Origin: Paracoccaceae bacterium
Lineage (GTDB): Bacteria > Pseudomonadota > Alphaproteobacteria > Rhodobacterales > Rhodobacteraceae
DNA length: 64,000 nucleotides
Direction of reading: 5' to 3'
NCBI GenBank assembly: GCA_033344815.1
Contig: JAWPMR010000001.1
Coordinates: forward strand, 110,136 to 174,135
Under the pieces are notes generated by a model. That model was not told the DNA's origin and made no database searches. It saw only the letters and a program-made list of their open reading frames with translations. The translations under genes were made by a program, and so were the position numbers. The number at the start of each line of letters is the position of its first letter. The first letter of the stretch is position 1. Positions 1 through 8,984 of the stretch are shown piece after piece.

Positions 1-393
1 TTCGTTCATACCCTGATGGATCATGGGGACTTCCATCAGCTGTTTGCCAATCTTCATCGCCGGGTTCAGTGAGGCCATCGGTTCCTGATAGATCATCGCG
101 ATTTCGGACCCGCGAATGTCACGCAGTTCCTCGTCATTCATCTCGCCCAGATCGCGGCCCTTGAATTTGATCGAACCGCCGACGACGCGCCCGTTTTTGC
201 CAAGGTCCTGCATGACGCCCAGGGCGACCGTGGATTTACCGCAACCGGATTCTCCGACCAGACCGACGGCTTCGCCGGGTTTGACGTGTACCGAGAAATC
301 CATGACGGCCGGAATTTCGCGCAGGCGGGTGAAAAATGAAATCGACAGTTTATCAATTTCGAGAATGGGACCCTCATAGTCGGTCTTTGGCAT
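1..393 (-). CDS. Peptide-type ABC transporter ATP-binding protein (DppD/OppD family), partial
   Basis: This ATPase would power import of peptides or similar solutes through the two permeases encoded just downstream on the same strand. Translation from the ATG at 393 gives 131 residues and then runs off the window. It shows the Walker A motif GESGCGKST, a Q-loop region (IYQEPMASLNPAMKIG) and the family-typical run MIHQGM. The signature motif, Walker B and the C-terminal oligopeptide-transport domain lie outside the window. A good ribosome site (GGAG, about 8 bases before the ATG) fixes the start. It is third in the minus-strand order permease, permease, ATPase. The family is certain; the substrate cannot be read from sequence. 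Confidence 0.9.
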   Translation of the reverse strand, partial: MPKTDYEGPILEIDKLSISFFTRLREIPAVMDFSVHVKPGEAVGLVGESGCGKSTVALGVMQDLGKNGRVVGGSIKFKGRDLGEMNDEELRDIRGSEIAMIYQEPMASLNPAMKIGKQLMEVPMIHQGMNE

Positions 394-492
394 CTTTTGT
401 CTCCTTCAGGAGGGCCGATCAGTCGCGTGTCGCTTCTTTTGGCCAGAAATACTTTTTCGGGCCGGGAACAGGGTCCCCAGCCCGCTGTCTCG

Positions 493-1710
493 TCAATCGC
501 GCAGGGATTCCTCGCGCAGCCCGTCCGCCAGCAGGTTCAACCCCAGCACCAGCGTCAGCAGCGCCAGTGCAGGTGCAATCGCCGCATGCGGATAAAGCGC
601 CAGCAAACGTCGCCCGGCGTTGATCGTGCTGCCCCAGTCCGGGCTTTCTGACTCCAAGCCCAAACCAAAGAAACCCAACGTCCCCAGAAGGATGGTGGTG
701 TAGCCAATCCTCAGGCAGAAATCGACGATCAGCGGCCCGCGTGCATTGGGCAGGATTTCCCACAGCATGATGTACCAGGGTCCTTCGCCGCGCGTTTGTG
801 CGGCTGCCACATAGTCCCGCGTTTTTATGTCCAGTGCGAGACCGCGCACGATCCGAAAGACCGTGGGCGAGTTCACAAAGACCACCGAAACGAACACGAC
901 CAGAATCCCCGGATCGATGTCAAAGAGATCCAGGAACGCCGGTATGCCGGGGATCGAATAGGTTGGTGTGGCAACCACCGAGCCATTCGTTGAAACAAGC
1001 GACAGGTAAAGCCACGCCAACCCGCCCAAGACCCCGATCAACAGCGGCGTGCGCACCTTTGGTTGCGTGTAATATCGCGAATTCAGCAGGATACAGACAA
1101 AAATCAGCGGAAACACAAAGAGGAACAGCGCCATATAATTCGGGATGCCCGTCAGCACGATCTCCGGGGTCACCAGCAGATAAAACAGCAAGATCACCGG
1201 GAAAGCGAGGATCAGGTTCGCCAGAAACGACAGGATCGTGTCCAGACGCCCGCCATAATAACCCGCCGGAAGGCCCAGCGTGATTCCCACCATAAAGGCA
1301 AAGAGCGTAGCAATGGGCGCGATTTGCACAACGACCCACGCGCCTTTGATCAGGCGGCTGAAGACGTCGCGCGCAAGGTTGTCGCCGCCCAGCAGGAACC
1401 AGGCATATTCGCCTTCTTCCGCGCCGCGCATCGGTGTGCCGGGTATCTTGTTCTTCATCCCCGACACCTGACTGAGCGGATCATGCGTCACCAGCATGTC
1501 CAGCGGTCCGCCGAAGATACCGACGAAAACCCAGAACATCACCAGCGCGAAACCGATCATGCCGATGGTGCTGTCAAACAGTTTTCCATAGAGGCCGAGA
1601 CGGCGTTTATATGTCATCGACACGGCGAAAAGAACAATCAGCGCGATCCAGACCGGACCGAGTTGAAGGAACATGCGGGCGAGAATGCCGCCCCAGGATA
1701 ATTCTTCCAT
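493..1710 (-). CDS. ABC transporter permease, DppC/OppC family
   Basis: This inner-membrane permease of the peptide/opine/nickel importer family partners the permease at 1726-2769 and the ATPase at 1-393. It has 405 residues, about 100 more than a usual DppC. The extra length sits in the middle (about residues 185-265), where additional hydrophobic segments are predicted. The conserved coupling loop is present in the last third (AAAQTRGEGPWYIMLWEILP, followed by N-A-R-G-P). The C-terminal end DGLREESLRD is typical of the family. It lies 15 bases downstream of the other permease, consistent with one operon. Extended DppC proteins of this kind are known in alphaproteobacteria, so the length alone does not point to a new function. 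Confidence 0.9.
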   Translation of the reverse strand: MEELSWGGILARMFLQLGPVWIALIVLFAVSMTYKRRLGLYGKLFDSTIGMIGFALVMFWVFVGIFGGPLDMLVTHDPLSQVSGMKNKIPGTPMRGAEEGEYAWFLLGGDNLARDVFSRLIKGAWVVVQIAPIATLFAFMVGITLGLPAGYYGGRLDTILSFLANLILAFPVILLFYLLVTPEIVLTGIPNYMALFLFVFPLIFVCILLNSRYYTQPKVRTPLLIGVLGGLAWLYLSLVSTNGSVVATPTYSIPGIPAFLDLFDIDPGILVVFVSVVFVNSPTVFRIVRGLALDIKTRDYVAAAQTRGEGPWYIMLWEILPNARGPLIVDFCLRIGYTTILLGTLGFFGLGLESESPDWGSTINAGRRLLALYPHAAIAPALALLTLVLGLNLLADGLREESLRD

Positions 1711-1725
1711 TGAACCAGCCCTCCC

Positions 1726-2769
1726 TTATGCGATCCGGATGCGTGGATTGAGGTAGACATAGCCGATATCCGATATCAGCTGGGTCACCAGCACCACGAT
1801 GACTGAGACAACCGAGACCGCCAGCAGCAGTTCGATGTCATTGTTTGAGGCCGCCTGAACCAGCAACCAGCCAAAGCCCTTGTAGTTGAACAGCGTCTCG
1901 ACGATCACCACCCCGTTTAACAGCCACGGGAATTGCAACATGATGACGGTAAAGGGCGCGATCAGCGCGTTTCTGAGCGCGTGTTTCAAAACTATGTCCG
2001 AAAATTTGACGCCTTTGAGCCGAGCCGTTCGGATGTATTGCGCGGTCATGACTTCGGTCATCGAAGCGCGTGTCATGCGGGCAATGTATCCCATCCCGTA
2101 AAGCGCGATGGTGATCACCGGCAGGGTGAAATTCTCAAACGTCACGCTTTCCATGGCTGAGGTTGCCGATCCTTTGAACCATTTCAGTCCAAAGGCTGAG
2201 GAGGCGAAAACGGCGATAAATATAACCCCCGACACATATTCCGGGGTGGCGGTTGAGGCGATGGAAAAGGTCGAGAGCGATCGGTCGAGTTTCGATCCCT
2301 CCCGCATGCCTGCAAGCACCCCGATCAGAAGCGCCATGGGCACCATGACCATCATCACAAAGAACATCAGTTTACCCGTCAACCCCAAGCGCGTGCTGAC
2401 AATAGACCCCACATCGTCCTTGAAAACGGTCGACTGACCCCAATCACCCTGCAAAACGCCACAAAAGCTGCGCTGTTCTTCGACAGGCGTATCAGCAACA
2501 AAGCATTTGCCCGTCATTACGCCTTCATCTTCCAGCGTCCAGCCCGGCAAAACGCCCAACCATTGGCCGAATTTCACGGGCATCGGTTGCAGGTAGCCGT
2601 TTTTCCCGAGGTAGCTTTCCACGGCCTCATCGGACATGCGGAAATTGCCTTGAGTCTTGGCGAGCTTTTCGAGGTTCGGATAGAGATTCGTCAACCAGAA
2701 GACGACGAACGTCAGGCAAAGCGCGGTCAATATCATCACGCCCAGCCGTCTGAGTATAAATAGTCCCAT
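1726..2769 (-). CDS. ABC transporter permease, DppB/OppB family
   Basis: This is the first visible gene of the importer operon and encodes the DppB-type permease. The ATG at 2769 (MGLFILRRLGVMILTALCL) was chosen over an upstream in-frame start at 2838 because it places the family's usual N-terminal membrane helix directly at the start and has a purine-rich ribosome site (AGGGG). The product is 347 residues. A periplasmic loop containing two cysteines (residues near 85 and 100) follows the first helix. The coupling loop TARLKGVKFSDIVLKHALRN lies about two thirds along, and the protein ends LNPRIRIA. No solute-binding protein gene precedes it here. Confidence 0.9.
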   Translation of the reverse strand: MGLFILRRLGVMILTALCLTFVVFWLTNLYPNLEKLAKTQGNFRMSDEAVESYLGKNGYLQPMPVKFGQWLGVLPGWTLEDEGVMTGKCFVADTPVEEQRSFCGVLQGDWGQSTVFKDDVGSIVSTRLGLTGKLMFFVMMVMVPMALLIGVLAGMREGSKLDRSLSTFSIASTATPEYVSGVIFIAVFASSAFGLKWFKGSATSAMESVTFENFTLPVITIALYGMGYIARMTRASMTEVMTAQYIRTARLKGVKFSDIVLKHALRNALIAPFTVIMLQFPWLLNGVVIVETLFNYKGFGWLLVQAASNNDIELLLAVSVVSVIVVLVTQLISDIGYVYLNPRIRIA

Positions 2770-3360
2770 GTGTGCCCCTGTTGTCAGGCTATGGCACGTG
2801 GATCGCGCCGGTTTTCCAAGCTCTTTTGAGCTTTGCATTTAATTTGTTTTGGCATGAGGCATGACTTTTTTCGCAGCGTCAATGCAAGCTTGTCGGCAAA
2901 ATTGTTCATTTGCGACATGGCACGGGTCGCAAATTGAACTCTTTGCAGCGATGGTTGGCCTTCGTTGTCAGGCATTGATCCGCGAAAAAATGGCGGTCAT
3001 GGCGCAGTGCTACTGGGACCGTCGATGCAAAATTTAAGCCTATGGCGGCGCGGCCTCGCTGCTGTGTCTTCATGAAGGCTCCGCTTGTGAGCGGGTAACT
3101 ATAATTTCTCAGAGCTCGGAATGAAAACAAGGTGGCGCGGCGGAATTGGCGCAAGCCGCAACATGCGTTCCATTTGAGCTTTCATACGGGAGGCAAGCGC
3201 TTGTGCACTACCAGTTGTGCACACGATGCTGACTGTTCCTTGCGGCGACTCGCAACGAAAAATGTCAGGTTTGCAAAGGAAACGCGCCACGGTCCGCTGG
3301 CTAACAAATCCACAGTGGGGCCTTGTTGCGCGCATTTCGCTTTTTGCATGATCAATAGGT
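2770..3360. other. Intergenic region between ABC importer operon and AraC gene
   Basis: This 591-base stretch holds the promoter side of the importer operon and the 3' flank of the AraC-type gene. Several short open frames cross it, but none has a ribosome site together with a recognisable product. The solute-binding protein gene often found at this position is absent. No convincing terminator or repeat was seen. Confidence 0.5.
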
Positions 3361-4167
3361 CTATGCGGCCTCATCCAGTCGTTTGGAAGCTTTGCGCAGC
3401 GCAGTTGGGGTTTCTTTCGTGTGGTGTAGCATGAAACGTGTGAAGTAAGCGGCACTGCCGAAGCCAAGATGTCGCGCGATATCCTGCGCGGGCACCTTTG
3501 TTGCCGCCAGTAAACATCTTGCCTCATGCAACACGCGCTCTGTCAGCAGATCCGCTGCTGTTTTGCCGGTGGCCGCCTTGCAGGCGCGAGTCAGGTGCGT
3601 CGGCGTGACCCCGAGAGCCTCGGCGTGATCTGCCATCGTCATGGGATGCGAAAAATACATGCTGATCCGCTTGCAATAAGCCGCGCTCAGGCGCGTTCCT
3701 GCCTTGCGCCGCGGCAACGCGTGTTCCTCCAATCCCAATTGGCGATGCACCCACACGGTGATGAGGGCACCGTAAGCATCCATGGACTGTGCGCGCAGGG
3801 GTTTGCCGTTGGTCTGTTCGCGTGTGGCCGCATCAATCAGAGTGGTCAGATCATTCATCACTGAGCCGTCGCGGATGCGCAGAAGTCTGGGCATCTGCGG
3901 CACCGACAACTCCGTGGCTTCCGGAATTACGACGACCTGTCCGACGCCTTGGCGACCAAGATCAAGTGCAAAGAGGGATCGCGACGGTACAACGATCGCG
4001 TTGTGGGTGCCCACGCCGAGGCGCTGCCCATCCAGCAGGAGTCGGCCTTGCCCGCGCGTGATCCAGATCATCAGATTTTCAGCCCGGTCATGCGCGAGGG
4101 ACAAGCGCCAGTCCTGACCTTTACTGAGTTGAGACAGTGATTTGATACTCAGCGCGCCCAGTGCCAT
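3361..4167 (-). CDS. AraC-family transcriptional regulator
   Basis: This 268-residue protein has an N-terminal cupin-like sensing half and a C-terminal AraC/XylS DNA-binding domain at about residues 165-262. In that domain two helix-turn-helix segments can be followed: MADHAEALGVTPTHLTRACK, and then the second motif with AQDIARHLGFGSAAYFTRFM. The last part (FMLHHTKETPTALRK) matches the usual F-x-R-x-F-K-x-x-G-x-T-P-x-x-x-R pattern, with HH in place of the FK pair. Its gene lies upstream of the peptide importer on the same strand, so control of that importer is possible, but the 591-base gap and lack of a binding-site repeat leave this as inference. Confidence 0.88.
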   Translation of the reverse strand: MALGALSIKSLSQLSKGQDWRLSLAHDRAENLMIWITRGQGRLLLDGQRLGVGTHNAIVVPSRSLFALDLGRQGVGQVVVIPEATELSVPQMPRLLRIRDGSVMNDLTTLIDAATREQTNGKPLRAQSMDAYGALITVWVHRQLGLEEHALPRRKAGTRLSAAYCKRISMYFSHPMTMADHAEALGVTPTHLTRACKAATGKTAADLLTERVLHEARCLLAATKVPAQDIARHLGFGSAAYFTRFMLHHTKETPTALRKASKRLDEAA

Positions 4168-4244
4168 TCGACCTCATTGCGAAACATCGCATTTGAAACA
4201 TTATCTACCCAAGATTGTGTCAAGAGTAGTTAACAATAGTATAA

Positions 4245-5156
4245 TTAATACAAGTGCCCGCCAGCAATATGCGGCGAGAAGGGCGACCAACCGCGCATTT
4301 TTGAGCGAAACCAGGTGCGTTGGCGTTTTGCGAATTGCCGCGTGGCAATGATTGTTTGCGCGCGGGCGTCCTCCAAGGACATTTTACCGCTCAGATGGGC
4401 CATCAACTCGCGTGCGCCAATTGCACGATGCGCGGGCAGCGCCGGATCGAAATCCGGCCAAACGCTGCGGGCCTCTTCCAGCGCGCCGTTGGCGATCATC
4501 ACATCGAAACGTTTTTCAATACGCTCGTTGAGCCAGTTTTTGTCTACATCAAAGACGATTGTTTCTGCTTGCACGATGGGCAGGACGGGATGAATTGGCT
4601 GCTCTTGCCACTCGGCAAGGCTGCGTTGGGTGGCGCGCAGCACTTCCCAGGCGCGTTGTACACGGGCGCGATTGGCCGTGTCGATCCGAGCTTTGGTTGG
4701 TGCATCCAGCGCGTCGAGCAGTGCAGGAAGCGACAGCGCATCGCCCTGCACACGGACGGACTCCGGCGTTGGGGGAATATCCGCCAGACCTTGGGTCAAA
4801 GCTTGAAAATAAAGCCCTGTGCCGCCCACAATGATGGGGCGTTCGGCGGTATCCAGTAGCCCGGTCACCTCGCGCAGCCAATGTCCGGTCGAATATTGGT
4901 CTCGGGCCTTCTTGTGCCCATATAGCCTGTGCCTTGCGGCGGCTTCTTCCGCTTCAGTGGGTCGCGCGGTGAGGGTCCGCCAGCACGCGTAGACCTGGCT
5001 GGCATCCGCATTCACGATGACACCGCCATGCTGCTGCGCGATTTCCATCGCCAAGGCAGATTTTCCCGAGGCAGTCGGCCCGGCGATCAAGACAGGTCTT
5101 TCGCGCGACAGGGATGCAAGCAGGGTTTTGGCGTTTTGGCTGGCAAAGGGGGTCAT
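4245..5156 (-). CDS. miaA: tRNA dimethylallyltransferase
   Basis: MiaA transfers a dimethylallyl group to adenosine 37 of tRNAs that read codons starting with U. The 303-residue product from the ATG at 5156 has the P-loop GPTASGKSA near residue 26. It also has the substrate region [20 protein letters not shown], the [14 protein letters not shown] segment, and the C-terminal [15 protein letters not shown] stretch typical of MiaA. The reading frame stays open to 5372, but the 5156 start gives the normal family length. The gene points away from frr, leaving a 385-base divergent spacer. Confidence 0.95.
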   Translation of the reverse strand: MTPFASQNAKTLLASLSRERPVLIAGPTASGKSALAMEIAQQHGGVIVNADASQVYACWRTLTARPTEAEEAAARHRLYGHKKARDQYSTGHWLREVTGLLDTAERPIIVGGTGLYFQALTQGLADIPPTPESVRVQGDALSLPALLDALDAPTKARIDTANRARVQRAWEVLRATQRSLAEWQEQPIHPVLPIVQAETIVFDVDKNWLNERIEKRFDVMIANGALEEARSVWPDFDPALPAHRAIGARELMAHLSGKMSLEDARAQTIIATRQFAKRQRTWFRSKMRGWSPFSPHIAGGHLY

Positions 5157-5541
5157 GCGGAAAAGATGCCTTGAAAGGAGTTTTGACCTGTATCTGCTTT
5201 TGAGACATTTTCCGGGCAAACAAAAGCCCATGCCCGAAAAGCCATTGCGCCTTCCTGCCGAGGCGGTGGCGGGAGATAAAGGAACGCCGGAGCATATAGA
5301 CGCGGTCAACGGCACATAAAGCGCCTCGCTCGGCCTGAATCCGCCGATGATTTCGCACAAGGCGCGACACATCTGGTGCCTGATACCAGCCCGCGTCGGG
5401 CCATGGAGATCACCGATGGTGCGGCTTTGCGTATCCTCCGGGGCAACTCATGCTGGCCTTTCATCATCTTCCTGAATTATAAGACGCCAAATTGCGGTGC
5501 CGGCACAGGAGTATCGCAGAAACTTTTGGCAGGAATAAGTT
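5157..5541. other. Divergent spacer between miaA and frr
   Basis: This spacer should carry the promoters of both miaA (minus) and the frr envelope operon (plus). pyrH, the usual upstream neighbour of frr in many bacteria, is not here, and no remnant of it can be read. Only short shadow frames cross the region. Confidence 0.5.
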
Positions 5542-6105
5542 ATGTCAGACGACTTTATGCTCGACACCGATGATCTGGAGAGGCGCATGGATGGCGCGAT
5601 GGCCAATTTGCGCACGGAGTTTGCGTCGCTGCGCACAGGGCGGGCTTCTGCTGCCATGCTGGAGCCGGTGATGGTGGATGCCTACGGGTCCATGACACCG
5701 GTCAATCAGGTCGGGACTGTGAACGTGCCCGAGCCCCGGATGGTGACAATAAATGTCTGGGACAAGGGCCTCGTGGGGAAGGTTGAAAAAGCAATTCGTG
5801 AAAGCGGGCTTGGCATAAATCCGCAACTGAATGGCACAATCATCATGCTGCCGATTCCGGAATTGAACGAAGAACGCCGCCGTGAACTGACCAAAGTCGC
5901 CGGGCAATATGCGGAAAACGCGCGGGTGTCTGTGCGCAATGTGCGCCGTGACGGGATGGACCAGATCAAAAAGGCAAAGTCAGATGGGATGTCGGAAGAC
6001 GACCAGAAAATCTGGGAAGGCGAAGTGCAGGAAATTACCGATCGCGCGATCAAATCCGTTGATGAGATGCTCGAAAACAAGCAAACCGAAATCATGCAGG
6101 TTTAG
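5542..6105 (+). CDS. frr: Ribosome recycling factor
   Basis: Frr, acting with EF-G, splits the post-termination ribosome. The 187-residue length is standard. The conserved segments [34 protein letters not shown] and [20 protein letters not shown] are present, as is a helical C-terminal arm ([20 protein letters not shown]). An AGGAATAAG ribosome site precedes the ATG. It is the first gene of the plus-strand envelope cluster and is followed 168 bases later by uppS. Confidence 0.98.
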   Translation: MSDDFMLDTDDLERRMDGAMANLRTEFASLRTGRASAAMLEPVMVDAYGSMTPVNQVGTVNVPEPRMVTINVWDKGLVGKVEKAIRESGLGINPQLNGTIIMLPIPELNEERRRELTKVAGQYAENARVSVRNVRRDGMDQIKKAKSDGMSEDDQKIWEGEVQEITDRAIKSVDEMLENKQTEIMQV

Positions 6106-6273
6106 ATAAAGGGACGTCTAAACGCTTTCGTTTCGAGAACGCTTTCAAGGACAAACCGTTGCGTTTTTACATGAATGGCAAGGATTTCTTCGCGCACAGC
6201 GTGCAAAAGCGATTTACCGACGGAGACTACGCTGTCTATATTGGGGCAGGGGTGTGGGCATCAGGAGAATACA

Positions 6274-7014
6274 ATGGCAGGTGTGCCGCAACCTAAAATC
6301 GATCTGATACCGGGATGTCCGCGCCATGTTGCAATCATTATGGATGGCAACGGCAGATGGGCGACGCAACGTGGACGACCGCGCTTGTATGGCCACCATG
6401 CCGGCGCGAGGCGTGTCCGTGAAATCGTGGAAAGCTGCCCGCAAATCGGCGTCGACTATCTGACGATCTTTGCGTTCTCCACCGAAAACTGGAAACGCAC
6501 GCAGGTTGAAGTGGCTGGATTGATGAGCCTTTTTCGCCGCTATATTGTGCGCGAAACCCGAGCGCTGATCACCTCCGGGGTGCGTGTTCGTTTCATCGGA
6601 GACCGCCTGCGTCTGGATGATAAGCTGATCTCGATGATGCATGATCTGGAAGTCGCCACCGAGCAGAACACCCGCGTCCATCTGACAATCGCCCTGAACT
6701 ATGGCGGTCGCGACGAAGTGGCGCGCGCCACCAAACGTTTGGCAGCAGACGTCGCCGAGGGGCGCTTGCAACCCGACGATGTGGATGAGGAGACCCTGCC
6801 GCGATACTTGGATACATATGTTCTGCCTGACCCGGATCTGGTCATACGCACCAGCGGTGAGGCGCGCATCTCCAACTTTCTGCTCTGGCAGGCGGCCTAT
6901 TCCGAATATGAATTTGTCGACACGCTGTGGCCCGATTTCACCCGCGAAGAGTTTCAGGAACTCTGTACGGCCTATGGCGGCCGCGAACGTCGCTATGGTG
7001 GGGTGCTTGGGTGA
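6274..7014 (+). CDS. uppS: Isoprenyl transferase / undecaprenyl diphosphate synthase
   Basis: UppS condenses isopentenyl diphosphate units in cis to make the C55 lipid carrier for peptidoglycan and lipopolysaccharide. The start at 6274 (AGGAGA five bases upstream) gives 246 residues. The catalytic motif HVAIIMDGNGRWA carries Asp24. Further motifs are YLTIFAFSTENWKR and the C-terminal DLVIRTSGEARISNFLLWQA. The frame is open upstream to 6175, but that extension has no ribosome site and no family counterpart. Its stop overlaps the cdsA start (GTGA). Confidence 0.96.
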   Translation: MAGVPQPKIDLIPGCPRHVAIIMDGNGRWATQRGRPRLYGHHAGARRVREIVESCPQIGVDYLTIFAFSTENWKRTQVEVAGLMSLFRRYIVRETRALITSGVRVRFIGDRLRLDDKLISMMHDLEVATEQNTRVHLTIALNYGGRDEVARATKRLAADVAEGRLQPDDVDEETLPRYLDTYVLPDPDLVIRTSGEARISNFLLWQAAYSEYEFVDTLWPDFTREEFQELCTAYGGRERRYGGVLG

Positions 7015-7805
7015 ATGCAGCGCCTGAAAGGTGGTCGGATCTTGCCGCGCGCATGGGGTCGGGGGCGGCAATGGTCGTTTTCGGTCTATGGGGCGTCTGG
7101 GCAGGGGGTCATATTTTCCATGCGATGGTTGCCGTCATTTGTGGATTGATGGTTTGGGAGCTCGCAGTGATGCTGCGCGCGCCCAGAGACAAGGCGTTGC
7201 AACTGGGCCTGCTGACGGGCTGTGCCGCCTTTGTTGCGATTTATCTGCCGACCGGATTTGCCTTGCCCATTCTCTTGGCGGCAGCGCTTGTAGGATTTGG
7301 CCAACTGCAGCAGTTCAGAACGATCTACATGGTTTTTTCGGTGATGGTGGTGCTGGCTGGCTACGGCATGATGTCGGTGCGTGACGATCTGGGCTTTTAT
7401 TGGATGCTCTGGCTGGTCCTGGTGGTTGTCGCCACGGATGTGGTTGGCTATTTCGCCGGACGCATGATTGGCGGGCCAAAATTCTGGCCGCGCGTCAGCC
7501 CCAAGAAAACTTGGGCCGGCACCGGATTTGGCTGGGTTGGGGCGGCTGTTGTTGGCGCTTTGTTCATGGCCAATACCGGAGCAGGGATGCAATTGATCGG
7601 CATATCAGTCGCGGTGTCCATGGCCAGCCAGATGGGGGACATTGCCGAAAGCGCAATAAAGCGCCGCGCTGGCGTAAAGGACAGCTCCAACCTGATCCCC
7701 GGACATGGCGGCTTGTTGGACCGGTTTGACGGCATGTTGGGTGCTGCCGTGTTTTTGTTGATCATCGGTGGGCCCCTGATGGGGTCTGCTGTGGTGCCGG
7801 GGTAG
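7011..7805 (+). CDS. cdsA: Phosphatidate cytidylyltransferase
   Basis: CdsA makes CDP-diacylglycerol from phosphatidic acid and CTP for phospholipid synthesis. I chose the GTG at 7011, which overlaps the uppS stop by four bases and gives 264 residues beginning with the family-like NAAPERWSDLAARMGSG. The protein is largely hydrophobic, with about seven membrane segments. It ends in the CdsA signature: SAIKRRAGVKDSSNLIPGHG and then G-L-L-D-R-F-D-G. It lies between uppS and dxr, a standard arrangement. The next gene follows after three bases. Confidence 0.95.
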   Translation: MNAAPERWSDLAARMGSGAAMVVFGLWGVWAGGHIFHAMVAVICGLMVWELAVMLRAPRDKALQLGLLTGCAAFVAIYLPTGFALPILLAAALVGFGQLQQFRTIYMVFSVMVVLAGYGMMSVRDDLGFYWMLWLVLVVVATDVVGYFAGRMIGGPKFWPRVSPKKTWAGTGFGWVGAAVVGALFMANTGAGMQLIGISVAVSMASQMGDIAESAIKRRAGVKDSSNLIPGHGGLLDRFDGMLGAAVFLLIIGGPLMGSAVVPG

Positions 7806-7808
7806 GCG

Positions 7809-8981
7809 ATGCGTCGGATCAGCATTTTTGGTGCCACGGGTTCGATCGGCCAGAACACAATTGACTTGATCGCCCGCGCGCCAGAGGAGTACAGCGTTGT
7901 GGCGCTGACCGGTGCGCGTAACATCACCAAACTGGCAGCTGATGCCATCCGGTTGAACGCGGAGGTGGCGGTCACCGCGCATGATCATCTGCTGCCCGAC
8001 TTGCGCGCCGCCTTGGCAGGTTCAGGCGTTGAGGCGCAGGCGGGAACGCAGGCCATTGTTGAGGCCGCAACGCGCCCTGCGGATTGGACCATGTCCGGAA
8101 TCGTCGGGGCCGCTGGGCTGGCACCGGGTCTTGAGGCGCTTAAACAGGGGCAGACGTTGGCGTTGGCCAATAAGGAATCTCTGGTCTGCGCTGGCGCGCT
8201 TATGCTGGAAACCGCTAAAAATCATGGCGCGCAACTTTTGCCAGTGGACAGCGAGCATTCCGCAGTTTTTCAAGGGCTCGCCGGGGAGGATATGAGCGCA
8301 GTCGAGCGGGTAATCATTACAGCCAGCGGTGGTGCGTTTCGGGACTGGCCGATCGAAGATCTGGCGCATGCAACGCTTGATCAGGCCTCCAGTCATCCGA
8401 ATTGGGACATGGGTCAGCGGATTACAATCGATTCAGCATCCATGTTCAACAAGGCGATGGAACTCATTGAAACACGGGAATATTTCGGCGTGCGCCCGGA
8501 TCAGATCGAAGTGGTCGTGCATCCTGAATCCCTGATCCATGCCTTGGTCGGCTTTGTTGACGGTGGCCTGATGGCGCATGTGGGCCCGCCGGACATGCGC
8601 CACGCCATCGGATATGCATTGCACTGGCCAAAGCGCCGGGAAATTCCTGTCGAACGGCTCGATCTGGCGCAGATCGCGACCCTTAGTTTCCGCGCGCCAT
8701 GCGAGATACGCTGGCCCGCACTCAGGCTGGCGCGCGAGGTCATGCAAACCGGGGGCCTTGCGGGCGCGGTTTTCAACGCGTCCAAAGAAACCGCACTGGA
8801 TCAATTCATCGCAGGCCATATCGGTTTCAATGAAATGGCAACCATTGTAGAAGAAGTTCTGGACATCGTTTCGGGCATGCCCGGCCATATTGATGCCACC
8901 ATGACCCTTGATAACGTCGCCCAAGTGGACCATCTGGCACGACAAGAGACCCAGAGGGTCATTAACAAAAGAGCAGGTTAG
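7809..8981 (+). CDS. dxr: 1-deoxy-D-xylulose 5-phosphate reductoisomerase
   Basis: Dxr catalyses the first committed step of the MEP isoprenoid pathway, which supplies the substrate of UppS. It is 390 residues long. The NADPH-binding motif FGATGSIGQNT lies near residue 7. ALANKESLVCAGALML, the metal/substrate region PVDSEHSAVFQ, the ITASGGAFRDW loop and GQRITIDSASMFNKAMELIE follow in the family order. It sits three bases after cdsA and three bases before rseP. Confidence 0.97.
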   Translation: MRRISIFGATGSIGQNTIDLIARAPEEYSVVALTGARNITKLAADAIRLNAEVAVTAHDHLLPDLRAALAGSGVEAQAGTQAIVEAATRPADWTMSGIVGAAGLAPGLEALKQGQTLALANKESLVCAGALMLETAKNHGAQLLPVDSEHSAVFQGLAGEDMSAVERVIITASGGAFRDWPIEDLAHATLDQASSHPNWDMGQRITIDSASMFNKAMELIETREYFGVRPDQIEVVVHPESLIHALVGFVDGGLMAHVGPPDMRHAIGYALHWPKRREIPVERLDLAQIATLSFRAPCEIRWPALRLAREVMQTGGLAGAVFNASKETALDQFIAGHIGFNEMATIVEEVLDIVSGMPGHIDATMTLDNVAQVDHLARQETQRVINKRAG

Positions 8982-8984
8982 ACT

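Noticed and set aside
1063-1701. A 212-codon plus-strand frame opposite the DppC-type permease
   Set aside because: Its highly charged, His/Gln/Arg-rich translation is typical of the antisense of a membrane protein gene.
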